NCBI RefSeq assembly: GCF_004000885.1
Contig: NZ_BIMC01000004.1
Location: 248,001-312,000 of the forward strand
DNA length: 64,000 bases
Reading direction: 5' to 3'
From: Paenibacillus glucanolyticus NBRC 15330
GTDB taxonomy: Bacteria; Bacillota; Bacilli; Paenibacillales; Paenibacillaceae
Part shown: piece by piece, positions 25,475-34,500 of the stretch
Position numbering within the stretch: the first letter of the stretch is position 1
Layout of the letters: the number at the start of each line of letters is the position of its first letter
Program-made: the position numbers and the translations under genes
Notes under the pieces: generated by a model
The model's database searches: none
Seen by the model: the letters and a program-made list of their open reading frames with translations, nothing else
Told to the model about the DNA's origin: nothing

Positions 25475-26692
25475 ATGTCGGAAGAAACAAGAAATCAAGA
25501 GGCTGCTGAAAACCAAGAGCAGCTGGACCAAATCGTATCCTTGAAAAAAGGGGACACCGTGAAAGGGACGATCGTCAAACTGGAGGACAACCAAGCTTAC
25601 GTAAGCATTGGATATAAATATGACGGCGTAATTCCTGTTCGCGAACTGTCTTCTGTACAACTTGATAATGCATCTGATGCGGTTCAGGTTGGCCAAGAGG
25701 TAGAGTGCAAAGTCGTTAGCATTAACGATGACAAGGAAAGCCTGGTTCTTTCCAAGCGCGCGATCGACACCGAGAATTCATGGGAAGAGCTTGAGAAGCA
25801 TTTTGCAGATCAAGACGTATTCGAAGTAACGGTGGCTGACGTGGTGAAAGGCGGACTTGTAGCCGATGTTGGTGCACGCGGCTTTATTCCTGCGTCTATG
25901 GTAGAACGTCATTTTGTTGAAGATTTCAGCGACTACAAAGGCCGCACACTTCGCGTAAAAGTGAAAGAACTGGACCGCGAGAACAACAAAGTGATTCTTT
26001 CCCAGAAGGATGTTCTGGAAGAAGAGTTCGAATCCAACAAACAAAAAGTAATGTCCGAGCTTCAAGACGGTCAAGTGCTGGAAGGTACAGTACAACGTCT
26101 TACCCAATTCGGCGCATTTGTTGACGTGGGCGGCGTTGACGGTTTGGTTCATGTATCCGAGATTGCTTGGAGCCATGTTGAGAAGCCTGCCGATGTATTG
26201 TCCGAAGGCGACCAAGTTCGCGTGAAAGTGCTGAAAGTTGATCCTGAAAAAGGCAAAATCAGCCTCAGTATCAAAGCAGCAGCTCCTGGTCCATGGGAAA
26301 CAGCTGGAGAGCAATTCAACACTGGCGACATCGTGACAGGCGTTGTAAAACGTCTGGTTACCTTTGGCGCATTCGTTGAGCTGGCTCCAGGTGTTGAAGG
26401 TTTGGTTCATATCTCCCAAATCTCCCACAAGCATATCGGTACTCCGCAAGAAGTATTGAAAGAAGGCCAGGAAGTTCAGGTTAAAGTGCTTGATATCAAC
26501 ACTTCCGAGCAGCGTGTAAGCCTGAGCATCAAAGAAACTGAAGAGGCACCAGCTCAAGCTCCACGAGCTGAAAAACCGTCCAAAGGTCCTAAAATCGATC
26601 TGAAAGACAACCCTAACGTTTCTTTGAACAATCAAGGCATGAGTGTTACGCTTGGAGAGCGTTTTGGCGATAAGCTGAGCAAATTCAAGTAA
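25475..26692 (+). CDS. rpsA: 30S ribosomal protein S1 homologue, four S1 domains
   Basis: A 405-residue protein built of four S1 RNA-binding domains (about 17-85, 103-168, 189-257, 274-343), for example GTVQRLTQFGAFVDVGGVDGLVHVSEI and GVVKRLVTFGAFVELAPGVEGLVHISQI read in parts. The C-terminal tail is polar. Like B. subtilis YpfD it is shorter than the six-domain E. coli S1, so its role in translation may differ. ATG 25475 follows GAGGAGG. A strong terminator follows. Confidence 0.93.
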   Translation: MSEETRNQEAAENQEQLDQIVSLKKGDTVKGTIVKLEDNQAYVSIGYKYDGVIPVRELSSVQLDNASDAVQVGQEVECKVVSINDDKESLVLSKRAIDTENSWEELEKHFADQDVFEVTVADVVKGGLVADVGARGFIPASMVERHFVEDFSDYKGRTLRVKVKELDRENNKVILSQKDVLEEEFESNKQKVMSELQDGQVLEGTVQRLTQFGAFVDVGGVDGLVHVSEIAWSHVEKPADVLSEGDQVRVKVLKVDPEKGKISLSIKAAAPGPWETAGEQFNTGDIVTGVVKRLVTFGAFVELAPGVEGLVHISQISHKHIGTPQEVLKEGQEVQVKVLDINTSEQRVSLSIKETEEAPAQAPRAEKPSKGPKIDLKDNPNVSLNNQGMSVTLGERFGDKLSKFK

Positions 26693-26739
26693 GCCCGGGA
26701 ACAGTTTTGTTCGGTCTATTGACCTATCATAACGAAGTC

Positions 26740-26777
26740 GGCGAACCCAGAAACCTGGGTTCGCCATTTGTTTTTTT
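26740..26777 (+). terminator. Terminator after rpsA
   Basis: Eleven-base perfect stem GGCGAACCCAG/CTGGGTTCGCC, then ATTTGTTTTTTT. Confidence 0.94.
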
Positions 26778-26902
26778 AGGGGACTAACGTGAACGGATGT
26801 TGTAACATGGGGTAGAGCATAATAGAAATAAGATGAAAGGTTAGCCAATTGTAACGTTTTTTGCTATGATGATAATCGTAAGAATTGACAGGAGGAGTGA
26901 CT

Positions 26903-28225
26903 ATGGCAAGACCCGTAGTGGCTATCGTTGGACGACCTAACGTCGGTAAATCCACCATATTTAACCGACTGATTGGCGACAGATTAGCCATCGTTGAAGA
27001 TAAACCGGGCATTACCCGTGACCGGATTTACGGAAGTGCTGAATGGAACGGCAAAGCGTTCAGCGTCATCGATACCGGGGGTATCGAAATCGACGGTGAT
27101 GACATGATATTGAAATCCATACGCATGCAGGCAGAGCTTGCGATTGAAGAAGCGGATGTCATCGTATTTATGTGCGATGCTAAAGCGGGGGTTACCCAAT
27201 CGGACGAGGAAGTTGCACAAATTCTGTTCCGATCCGGCAAACCGGTTATTCTAAGCGTAAATAAAGTGGATAATTTGAAGCGTGTTGATGATATCTACGA
27301 ATTCTATTCCTTAGGATTTGGCGATCCTGTGGGCATATCGGGAAGCCACGGGACCGGAATCGGGGATCTGCTTGACGTTGTCGTGGAGAACTTGCCGGAG
27401 CTTGAGGATGACGGATATGACGAGGATGTTATTCGCGTCGCTTTGATTGGCAGACCGAATGTCGGCAAGTCTTCCCTCGTTAATGCGATATTGGGAGAAG
27501 AACGTGTTATTGTCAGCGACGTTGCCGGGACTACGCGTGATGCAATTGATACGCCGTTCGAGAAAGACGGGCAGCGTTATGTGCTCATCGATACCGCAGG
27601 TATGCGTAAGCGGGGCAAGGTCTACGAGACGACAGAGAAATACAGTGTCATGCGTGCGATGCGTGCCATCGAGCGTGCAGATGTGGTGCTCGTGCTCATT
27701 AATGGCGAGGAAGGCATCATCGAGCAGGACAAGCATATTGCAGGGTATGCATACGAGGCTGGTAAAGCTTCTTTGTTCGTTGTCAATAAATGGGATATGG
27801 TTGAGAAGGAAGATAAGACGATGCAGCAGTTCGAGAAGAAGATCCGGGATCATTTCTTGTTCATGACCTACGCACCGATCGTATTCCTGTCCGCCAAAAC
27901 AAAGCAGAGATTGCAGAAGCTGCTCCCCGTGGTTAAACATGTGGCCGATCAGCATTCACTTCGTGTCCAGACACATCTGCTTAACGATGTGATATCGGAT
28001 GCGATTGCCATCAATCCGCCTCCAACGGATAAAGGAAGAAGATTGCGCATTAACTACTCAACACAGGTTGCGGTTAAACCGCCAACCATGGTTGTATTTG
28101 TCAACGATCCTGAATTGATGCACTTCTCGTATGAGCGTTATCTCGAGAACAAGATTCGGGCAGCGTTTGATTTTGAAGGTACACCCATCAGGATATTTAC
28201 ACGAAGAAAGTCTGATGAGAGTTAG
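26903..28225 (+). CDS. der: Ribosome biogenesis GTPase Der (EngA)
   Basis: Essential GTPase with two tandem G domains and a KH-like C-terminal domain, acting in 50S subunit assembly. Both G1 motifs are visible, GRPNVGKST (near 9-17) and GRPNVGKSS (near 183), together with DTGG and DTAG switch motifs and two N/K-x-D motifs (NKVD, NKWD). Length 440. ATG 26903 follows AGGAGGAG. Confidence 0.96.
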   Translation: MARPVVAIVGRPNVGKSTIFNRLIGDRLAIVEDKPGITRDRIYGSAEWNGKAFSVIDTGGIEIDGDDMILKSIRMQAELAIEEADVIVFMCDAKAGVTQSDEEVAQILFRSGKPVILSVNKVDNLKRVDDIYEFYSLGFGDPVGISGSHGTGIGDLLDVVVENLPELEDDGYDEDVIRVALIGRPNVGKSSLVNAILGEERVIVSDVAGTTRDAIDTPFEKDGQRYVLIDTAGMRKRGKVYETTEKYSVMRAMRAIERADVVLVLINGEEGIIEQDKHIAGYAYEAGKASLFVVNKWDMVEKEDKTMQQFEKKIRDHFLFMTYAPIVFLSAKTKQRLQKLLPVVKHVADQHSLRVQTHLLNDVISDAIAINPPPTDKGRRLRINYSTQVAVKPPTMVVFVNDPELMHFSYERYLENKIRAAFDFEGTPIRIFTRRKSDES

Positions 28226-28236
28226 GGGAGAATAGC

Positions 28237-28863
28237 TTGATTCTGGAGATCGTAGCGATTGTAGTGTGTTATTTACTTGGTTCGGTGAGCTTTAGCGTAC
28301 TATTTGCCAAAATCCTCAAAGGGATCGACATTCGCCAGCATGGCAGCGGCAACGCCGGGGCAACCAATACCCTCCGCGTCTTGGGGAAGGGGCCTGCCAT
28401 ACTTGTGTTGGCATTGGATGTAATGAAGGGCATCGCTGCGGTTTGGATCGGACGATGGCTCGGGGGAGACAATGAGTGGCTGCCTGGTTTATGCGGGATT
28501 GCGGCCATAATCGGTCATAATTGGCCGCTCTATTTCCGTTTTCGAGGCGGCAAAGGGATTGCAACCGCCATTGGTGTGCTGGCCACACTTTGCTTTTTAC
28601 CGGCGTTTATAGCAGGCATTATTGCAATTCTATCGATTGTTTTTACCCGTTATGTATCTTTGGGTTCCCTTATTTTTGTGCTTCTCACCCCTGTTTTTCT
28701 TTTAATAGCAGGATATTCTTGGCCGATTTTTTGGACAAGCTTGATTATATGTGTGTTCGCCTTCTGGCGGCATCGTACGAATATTGTGAAGCTTGTACAG
28801 GGTCGTGAGAATAAGTTGGGTTCGGGAAAAGGAAAAGACAAAGGAGGGAAGCGTGTTGTCTGA
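28237..28863 (+). CDS. plsY: Acyl-phosphate:glycerol-3-phosphate acyltransferase PlsY
   Basis: Polytopic membrane enzyme (208 residues) that transfers the acyl group from acyl-phosphate to glycerol 3-phosphate. The signatures GSGNAGATNTLR (about 36-47), IGHNWPLYFRFRGGKGIATAIG and the later Thr/Asn segment are clear. TTG start at 28237 after GGGGAG. Its substrate is produced by gpsA, which overlaps its 3' end. Confidence 0.95.
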   Translation: MILEIVAIVVCYLLGSVSFSVLFAKILKGIDIRQHGSGNAGATNTLRVLGKGPAILVLALDVMKGIAAVWIGRWLGGDNEWLPGLCGIAAIIGHNWPLYFRFRGGKGIATAIGVLATLCFLPAFIAGIIAILSIVFTRYVSLGSLIFVLLTPVFLLIAGYSWPIFWTSLIICVFAFWRHRTNIVKLVQGRENKLGSGKGKDKGGKRVV

Positions 28864-29896
28864 CAAAGTCGCTGTTCTGGTGGCAGGTAGTTGGGGAACC
28901 GCTTTGGCAAGTGTTCTCGCTTCGAATCATCTGAATGTTGTAGTCTGGACAAGAACGGAGGAACAGACTCGTGAAATTAACGAGTCTCATACCAATAACC
29001 GTTATTTGCCCGGTGTGGAGTTATCATCGAATATCCGCGCTACAACCCATATGGAAGAAGCGGTTTCTTCGGCTGTTGCTGTGGTCATTGTTGCACCTTC
29101 ATCCGCTATGCGGGAGGTCACGGGCCAATTGAAGCCATATTGGACTGAGGATATGCTGGTCATCCATGCGACGAAGGGGTTCGAGACTGAATCCTTGAAG
29201 CGGATGTCTACCGTCATTTCCGAAGAGCTTGGCTGTGAGGAAGGACGTGTGGTGGTATTATCCGGACCAAGCCACGCGGAAGAAGTAGTTAGACGCTGTC
29301 CTACTACCGTTGTTGTAGCATCATCGGATGCTGCGGCCGCCACAGCTGCCCAGGATTTGTTTATGAACACGTATTTCAGAGTATATACGAACCGGGATAT
29401 GATTGGTGTGGAACTTGCCGGGGCTTTGAAGAATATCATTGCACTAGGTGCCGGGATGTCAGATGGCTTGGGCTTTGGTGACAACGCCAAGGCAGCGCTC
29501 ATCACCAGAGGGTTGGCGGAAATATTGCGAATCGGTATGGAGATGGGAGCAAATCCGCTTACGTTTGCCGGGCTTGCCGGCATCGGGGACCTTGTGGTTA
29601 CCGCTACGAGTCAACACAGCCGGAACTGGCGAGCAGGCTCTATGCTGGGCCAAGGCAAGAAGCTGGACGAAGTTCTGGGCTCCATGGGGATGGTTGTGGA
29701 AGGAATTCGGACGACCAAAGCGGCACATGCCATTTCTGAGAAATATGGCGTGCAGATGCCGATTGCCGATCAGCTGTATCATGTGCTCTTCCAGGATCGC
29801 AATCCCCGTACTGCTGTGGAAGCTTTAATGGGCCGGGATCCCAAGACCGAGATGGAATTGATGCCGCTTGAAACTTGGGAACAGTGGCACACCTAG
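28856..29896 (+). CDS. gpsA: Glycerol-3-phosphate dehydrogenase [NAD(P)+]
   Basis: Reduces dihydroxyacetone phosphate to glycerol 3-phosphate for phospholipids. The family motifs SWGTALA, HATKGFE, LSGPSHAEEV, ELAGALKNIIALGAGMSDG and GIGDLVVTATS are present. The nucleotide-binding loop reads VAGSWG where GAGSWG is usual, so the first glycine is valine. TTG 28856 is eight bases after AAGGAGG; GTG 28853 is possible. It overlaps plsY by eight bases. 346 residues. Confidence 0.94.
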   Translation: MSDKVAVLVAGSWGTALASVLASNHLNVVVWTRTEEQTREINESHTNNRYLPGVELSSNIRATTHMEEAVSSAVAVVIVAPSSAMREVTGQLKPYWTEDMLVIHATKGFETESLKRMSTVISEELGCEEGRVVVLSGPSHAEEVVRRCPTTVVVASSDAAAATAAQDLFMNTYFRVYTNRDMIGVELAGALKNIIALGAGMSDGLGFGDNAKAALITRGLAEILRIGMEMGANPLTFAGLAGIGDLVVTATSQHSRNWRAGSMLGQGKKLDEVLGSMGMVVEGIRTTKAAHAISEKYGVQMPIADQLYHVLFQDRNPRTAVEALMGRDPKTEMELMPLETWEQWHT

Positions 29897-29959
29897 CTTA
29901 TTCACCATTCCGATAGCTCTCTCATATATTGTTGTGAGGATGTCGGAGGAGGGGTGGAA

Positions 29960-30235
29960 ATGAGCAAAAGCTTTCACAAGGATGTACTGAATGCGATTAA
30001 CAAGAAAAGCGGCAAGAAAATTTCTTCAGGGGCTGTCAATAAGCTGGCTAGCACGGTTAAGCCGTCTACAATGCAAAATGAAGCCCAGCTCCGTCAACTG
30101 ATCAAACAGGTGTCTTCCATGGCGAACATACCGGTTAGTGAGGATACAATCCAGGAGATTGTCGGAGCCGTGAAGAAGAGCGGCATGAATCCAAGCAATA
30201 TGGAAGCCTTGATGAAAATGATGATGAACAAATAA
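29960..30235 (+). CDS. spoVIF: Stage VI sporulation protein F
   Basis: A 91-residue protein beginning MSKSFHKDVLNAINKKSG and containing QLRQLIKQVSSMANI and a Met-rich end. It matches the SpoVIF family, which in B. subtilis (YjcC) stabilises GerR and affects coat assembly. In this window it sits after gpsA rather than in the B. subtilis position. ATG 29960 follows GGAGGAGGGG; the GTG at 29954 lies inside that site. Confidence 0.8.
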   Translation: MSKSFHKDVLNAINKKSGKKISSGAVNKLASTVKPSTMQNEAQLRQLIKQVSSMANIPVSEDTIQEIVGAVKKSGMNPSNMEALMKMMMNK

Positions 30236-30251
30236 GTTGCAGCAATGATGA

Positions 30252-30296
30252 ACAAAAGCCACGTCCGGCTGGGCGGCGGCTTTTGTTCTTTTTTTC
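30252..30296 (+). terminator. Terminator after spoVIF
   Basis: ACAAAAGCC (30252-30260) pairs with GGCTTTTGT (30278-30286), with a GC-rich inner hairpin, then a T-rich tail. Confidence 0.88.
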
Positions 30297-30377
30297 GACA
30301 AACCTGGGGTGAGGCGGTACCGTTTTCGTGATATAATAGGTTGAATAATTTGATAAGAGATTGGAGAGTTTCGTGAC

Positions 30378-30557
30378 ATGGATCCAATGCAAAAGATGTG
30401 GCTGTCCCTTGTCGCATTATTGATTATGGCGCTGTCTGTCATCGTGGTTACACTTGCGCGAAGCAAGACGAAGGGTTTCCTGCGCGGCACTTTGTCGTTT
30501 GTGGCCTTTATGATGATGATTTTTGGTTTTATTATTGGACTGGCCTCCATCATATAA
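30378..30557 (+). CDS. Small membrane protein, DUF2768 (YphE-like)
   Basis: A 59-residue ORF with two membrane helices (about 7-25 and 38-58) joined by a basic loop (ARSKTKGFLRG). Form and position after gpsA match B. subtilis YphE (DUF2768). GGAGAG precedes the ATG by ten bases. The function is unknown. Confidence 0.7.
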   Translation: MDPMQKMWLSLVALLIMALSVIVVTLARSKTKGFLRGTLSFVAFMMMIFGFIIGLASII

Positions 30558-30599
30558 CAAAGGAAGCCATCAGGGATGATAAGGTAAAAGGGGTGCAGC

Positions 30600-31190
30600 A
30601 TGACGCTGAATGATCTGCCGGAATTGGAGAAGGTACTAGCTGCCGCCATTCACAGACTGAATCGGGCTTATACCGCATGGCTGCTTGGCGGGAGCTGCAG
30701 CTTGCTTCTACAGGACGTGAAGCTGGATAAACCGCCGAGGGATATCGATTTATATACCGATGCGGAGGGTGTTCACCCATTGCATGAGACGCTGGCTTCA
30801 GCGGCAGTTGATGCTCCCCGCCTTGATCAGGAAGGAATGTATTCCTCGATTCTGAGCCACTATGTCATTAACGAAGTCCCTATCGAGCTGGTGGGCAGCT
30901 TTCAGATCAATTCTTCAGGATCCTCCTATAGGGTAGAGATTGAGTCACTCTTGTACCAAGCAGCGCCTGAGAGCCGTATACGGGACGCTGCGGTACGGCT
31001 GATGCCGTTATCCCATGAACTGGTGTTCAACGTGCTGCGGGACAGGCAGGATCGTTATGAAGCTATTGGGGAGGCTATCCTGAAGGACAAGGACAATCAC
31101 ATTCCGCTTCTCCAGCAGTTAATAAGCCGTAATCGTCTGAGCGTGGAGCATCTTGAGATACTGAATCGTTTAATGGGACTGCAGCTTTAG
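30600..31190 (+). CDS. Nucleotidyltransferase-fold protein
   Basis: A 196-residue protein with the layout of a minimal nucleotidyltransferase: LLGGSCSLLLQ (about 28-38) followed by PPRDIDLYTD (about 45-54), corresponding to the GG-S and D-x-D catalytic motifs. Later parts (IESLLYQAA and MPLSHELVFNVLRDRQDRYE) resemble those of AbiEii/MNT-like proteins. The substrate is unknown. It is single, without an antitoxin-like partner in the same orientation, so a toxin role is not supported. AAAGGGG precedes the ATG. Confidence 0.65.
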   Translation: MTLNDLPELEKVLAAAIHRLNRAYTAWLLGGSCSLLLQDVKLDKPPRDIDLYTDAEGVHPLHETLASAAVDAPRLDQEGMYSSILSHYVINEVPIELVGSFQINSSGSSYRVEIESLLYQAAPESRIRDAAVRLMPLSHELVFNVLRDRQDRYEAIGEAILKDKDNHIPLLQQLISRNRLSVEHLEILNRLMGLQL

Positions 31191-31257
31191 CATTGCATAT
31201 GTAGATGCAATTACGAAGGTTAGTGTACATAAGGAAGAAAAGGGGGTGCGTTTACCG

Positions 31258-31617
31258 GTGGACTACGAGGTGTTGTTTTTGCCAGATCAGAAAAAAGCCA
31301 AGGTTCGTCAACATACGAATGTTCTGGATGCCTCTCGTCGGGCTGGTGTACGTATTCCGACCCGTTGTGGAGGAAAAGCCGGCTGTTTGATGTGCAAGGT
31401 TATCATACCGAAGGAGGAGCGTGGGCACTGCTTGCCCCCTGAATCCAAGGAAATTCGAAAGCTGGGTTCAACCCTTATCGAGCAAGGCTACCGGTTATCC
31501 TGTCAAACAAGAATAACAAACCATGTAACGGTCATGATTCCGGAGGATCCGCTCAAAGCTGCGGTACGCAAGCAGTTGGAGGCTGCGAGGAGCCGAGATT
31601 TGGATGATTTTATTTAA
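31258..31617 (+). CDS. 2Fe-2S ferredoxin-like protein
   Basis: A 119-residue protein with a ferredoxin fold. Cluster ligands are C37-x5-C43-x2-C46 in TRCGGKAGCLMCKV and a fourth Cys in RLSCQTR. The five-residue spacing is that of adrenodoxin-like proteins rather than the four-residue spacing of plant ferredoxins. The basic/acidic tail (about 95-119) is extra. GTG 31258 is ten bases after AGGGGG; GTG 31246 overlaps that site. Its redox partner is unknown. Confidence 0.8.
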   Translation: MDYEVLFLPDQKKAKVRQHTNVLDASRRAGVRIPTRCGGKAGCLMCKVIIPKEERGHCLPPESKEIRKLGSTLIEQGYRLSCQTRITNHVTVMIPEDPLKAAVRKQLEAARSRDLDDFI

Positions 31618-31635
31618 AGTGAAGGATGATGTTAG

Positions 31636-32394
31636 TTGAGTATAGTCAATGGGATGACCCAAGCAGGGGGCCGTTCAAAGCGGATGTCTGCCGTCTTGAT
31701 CCTGGTACTTTTACCGATGCTGCTTACCGGCTGCCTGTACCCTGATGAGAAATTACAGGAGAACCAGGTTTCATACAGGGAGAGTATCAAGAGAATACAA
31801 TCGGCAGTGGACGATTTTTACAAAGAGCAGGGAATACTGCCGATTATAACGGCTGGCCAGGAGATTCCGCGGTATGAGAAGTACCGGGTCGATCTGGATC
31901 AACTCAAGGGCAGAGGATACCTCGATGAGATTCCGAACACGGCTTTCGAGCAGGGTGGCAGCGGTTACTTTCTTATTATTAATGAAGAAACGAAGCCGAC
32001 CGTGAAGGTCATGGACTTGACCACGACCCAGAAGGTGAATGACGTTCAAAGAGCAGTGAATCTGTATAAAATGTCCCATGACAACGCCCTGCCGGCAGGC
32101 GAAGCCCTCTATCCGGGTTATACGGCGGTGGACTTGTCCAAGACCGATGCCAAGTCCCTGAAACTGATGAGTGTGTATTCGGGTCAGGAGATGACCTTCA
32201 TCATGGATGAAGAGGGTACCGTTTATGCGGATTACGCCTTCGATATTATGCAGGCCATCCAGAAAAATGGGGCCGATCCCCAAGAAGGACAAGATTTACG
32301 GGTGTTTTTGGAGGAGGAATCCTACTATGTCCCCGTAAAATCAGTCGCTTACACGTGGAAGGACGGGCAGCCCGTGGCCCAGCCGCAATCCTGA
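31636..32394 (+). CDS. YphF-like lipoprotein
   Basis: A 252-residue exported protein with a lipobox LLTGC near residue 33 after a hydrophobic segment (about 17-32). The body is hydrophilic, with a repeated motif pair (SYRESIKRIQSAVDDFYK and NDVQRAVNLYKMSHDNALPA) that may reflect internal duplication. It holds the yphF position directly upstream of spoIVA. TTG start at 31636. The function is unknown. Confidence 0.75.
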   Translation: MSIVNGMTQAGGRSKRMSAVLILVLLPMLLTGCLYPDEKLQENQVSYRESIKRIQSAVDDFYKEQGILPIITAGQEIPRYEKYRVDLDQLKGRGYLDEIPNTAFEQGGSGYFLIINEETKPTVKVMDLTTTQKVNDVQRAVNLYKMSHDNALPAGEALYPGYTAVDLSKTDAKSLKLMSVYSGQEMTFIMDEEGTVYADYAFDIMQAIQKNGADPQEGQDLRVFLEEESYYVPVKSVAYTWKDGQPVAQPQS

Positions 32395-32406
32395 CTCCTA
32401 TCTGTA

Positions 32407-32436
32407 ATACCCGTCGAGCCCGGCGGGTATTTTTTT
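32407..32436 (+). terminator. Terminator after the YphF-like gene
   Basis: ATACCCG/CGGGTAT stem with a GC-rich loop, then TTTTTT. Confidence 0.9.
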
Positions 32437-32539
32437 GTTTTAGCAGCAAAGGATCGGCCATGCACTCCGTTTGATGATTTTTTGAAATTGAATGAATCTA
32501 TTTGGAATATCTATTAAAGTGCGCGCATATTCATAATCT

Positions 32540-32638
32540 GAAAGAGTAGTGCGGGCAAGAGTCGGTTGCCCACATCATGAGGTTCAGGGCAACGTCCGGG
32601 GACGCATCATGAGAACAGACCGCTCCATGCGGTGGTTT
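32540..32638 (+). ncRNA. Candidate small RNA with duplicated CATCATGAG motif
   Basis: The 556-bp gap between yphF and spoIVA contains an ordered RNA-like structure. Hairpin 1 is GGGCAA/TTGCCC (32553-32571). CATCATGAG follows at 32573-32581, then hairpin 2 CGTC/GACG (32593-32604), CATCATGAG again at 32605-32613 and a terminator ACCGC/GCGGT with TTTTTT (32619-32641). A possible sigma-E-like promoter (GAATATC, 14 bases, CATATTCA) spans 32505-32533. I see no credible ORF. The 5' end is a guess. No known family recognised. Confidence 0.55.
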
Positions 32639-32727
32639 TTTCTTGGGATATTTGATTTTTCGTGTCTAGTTTGTTTAGACATCTTCGATATCTTAAAAAA
32701 AACTGGACGGACTTTAAGGGGCAACCG

Positions 32728-32755
32728 TCATATTTTTGAACCCGGTACATATGAT
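32728..32755 (+). promoter_or_regulatory. Candidate sigma-E promoter for spoIVA
   Basis: TCATATT (32728-32734), 13 bases, CATATGAT (32748-32755) resembles the mother-cell sigma-E consensus. spoIVA is sigma-E dependent in B. subtilis. It would give a leader of nearly 190 bases. Confidence 0.4.
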
Positions 32756-32950
32756 GTTACTAGTCCAAATGCATGTACGAGTTACGCCGCTTTGCCGTTT
32801 CCATCAAAACTCATGGAATACCGGCGGCGGGATGCTGGCGACATTGTAAAGGCTGCTCATCTGTTGCAATGGCTTTGGCTATGAGTGGAACACGAAGCGG
32901 ATGCTCTTAAAGCATTTTTCCTTCGGAGTAATTTGAGGAGGGGATCTCTT

Positions 32951-34429
32951 TTGGAAAAAGTGGACATTTTTAAGGACATTGCCGAACGGACCGGAGGGGA
33001 CATTTACTTAGGTGTTGTCGGTGCCGTCCGTACGGGAAAATCAACCTTCATTAAGCGGTTTATGGAGACGATTGTTCTCCCGAACATTACGAACGAGGCG
33101 GATCGAGTAAGAGCTGTCGATGAGCTGCCTCAAAGTGCTGCAGGGAAAACGATCATGACAACCGAGCCGAAATTTGTGCCAAACAATGCGGTGCAGATTA
33201 AGGTTACGGATGGTCTTGAGGTCAACGTACGACTGGTGGATTGCGTAGGCTACGCTGTTGAAGGCGCCAAGGGATACGAGGACGAGAACGGCCCTAGAAT
33301 GATCTCGACACCATGGTTCGAAGAACCGATTCCGTTCCAGGAAGCGGCTGAAATCGGAACACGCAAAGTCATTCAGGAGCACTCAACACTTGGTGTTGTT
33401 GTAACGACAGACGGCAGCATCGCTGAGATCCCGCGCAGTTCTTACGTTGAAGCGGAAGAGCGGGTCATTGAGGAACTGAAGGAAGTTGGCAAGCCATTCG
33501 TGGTTGTGATTAACTCCACGCGTCCACGCAGTGAAGAAACCCTTCAACTGCGTAATGAGCTGGCAGAGAAGTACGACATTCCGGTAATGACACTGAGCGC
33601 GGCTACAATGACCGAAGATGATGTAACCGGCGTTCTTCGCGAAGTATTGTATGAGTTCCCTGTACATGAGGTGAATGTCAACCTGCCTAGCTGGGTTATG
33701 GTGCTCAACGAGAACCACTGGCTGCGCAGCAACTACGAGAACTCGGTTAGAGACACCGTGAAAGATATCCGTCGCCTGCGCGATGTGGATCGTGTTGTCA
33801 GCCAGTTCATGGAGTATGACTTTATTAACCACGCTGGTCTTAGCGGTATGAATATGGGGCAGGGCGTCGCAGAGATCGATCTCTTCGCTCCTGACGAATT
33901 GTATGATCGGATCTTGATGGAGGTCGTTGGTGTTGAGATTCGTGGCAAAGATCATCTGCTGCAGCTGATGCAGGAGTTCTCCCATGCCAAACGGGAGTAT
34001 GACCGCTTCGCTGAAGCTCTTGAAATGGTCAAAACAACAGGTTACGGTATTGCAGCTCCTTCGCTGGCTGAGATGGCTCTCGATGAGCCTGAGCTTATCC
34101 GCCAGGGCACCCGCTTTGGGGTAAGATTGAAAGCGACGGCGCCTTCCATCCATATGATTCGAGTCGATGTGGAATCCGAGTTCTCGCCGATTATCGGAAC
34201 AGAGAAGCAGAGTGAGGAGCTTGTCCGCTATCTGATGCAGGATTTCGAGAACGATCCGATCAAAATTTGGGAATCCGATATATTCGGACGCTCGCTGCAC
34301 TCGATCGTCCGCGAAGGAATTCAGGGCAAAATTGCCATGATGCCAGACAATGCAAGATACAAATTACAGGAAACGTTGGGTCGCATTATTAACGAGGGTT
34401 CCGGCGGTTTGATTGCCATTATTCTCTAA
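32951..34429 (+). CDS. spoIVA: Stage IV sporulation protein A (spore coat ATPase)
   Basis: Polymerising ATPase that forms the basement layer of the spore coat in the mother cell. Start TTG 32951, with GAGGAGGGGA upstream, gives MEKVDIFKDIAERTGGDIYL and 492 residues, the same length as B. subtilis SpoIVA. Walker A is GAVRTGKS with Lys30, and VDCVGYAVEGAKGYE resembles a switch region. The frame is open upstream to 32885 but without a ribosome site. The C-terminal part should bind SpoVM and the membrane. Confidence 0.97.
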   Translation: MEKVDIFKDIAERTGGDIYLGVVGAVRTGKSTFIKRFMETIVLPNITNEADRVRAVDELPQSAAGKTIMTTEPKFVPNNAVQIKVTDGLEVNVRLVDCVGYAVEGAKGYEDENGPRMISTPWFEEPIPFQEAAEIGTRKVIQEHSTLGVVVTTDGSIAEIPRSSYVEAEERVIEELKEVGKPFVVVINSTRPRSEETLQLRNELAEKYDIPVMTLSAATMTEDDVTGVLREVLYEFPVHEVNVNLPSWVMVLNENHWLRSNYENSVRDTVKDIRRLRDVDRVVSQFMEYDFINHAGLSGMNMGQGVAEIDLFAPDELYDRILMEVVGVEIRGKDHLLQLMQEFSHAKREYDRFAEALEMVKTTGYGIAAPSLAEMALDEPELIRQGTRFGVRLKATAPSIHMIRVDVESEFSPIIGTEKQSEELVRYLMQDFENDPIKIWESDIFGRSLHSIVREGIQGKIAMMPDNARYKLQETLGRIINEGSGGLIAIIL

Positions 34430-34458
34430 TCCAGGCGTTGATAGGAAGCGGAAAAAAG

Positions 34459-34500
34459 CAGTCGCTAGCGGGTCAAAAGTCCCGATTAGCGGCTGTTTTT
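34459..34500 (+). terminator. Terminator after spoIVA
   Basis: CAGTCGCTAGCGGG (34459-34472) pairs with CCCGATTAGCGGCTG (34481-34495), then TTTTT. Confidence 0.88.

Noticed and set aside
25778..26848. 356-codon minus-strand ORF opposite rpsA
   Set aside because: Antisense shadow of rpsA, rich in Phe/Cys/His, with no start site or domain.
30600..31190. AbiE-type toxin-antitoxin system
   Set aside because: The nucleotidyltransferase motifs fit loosely, but no antitoxin-like regulator gene is adjacent.
32549..32884. 111-codon plus-strand ORF between yphF and spoIVA
   Set aside because: It runs through the candidate RNA, its terminator and the spoIVA leader. The composition is Arg/Cys/His-rich without a domain, and no ribosome site supports it.
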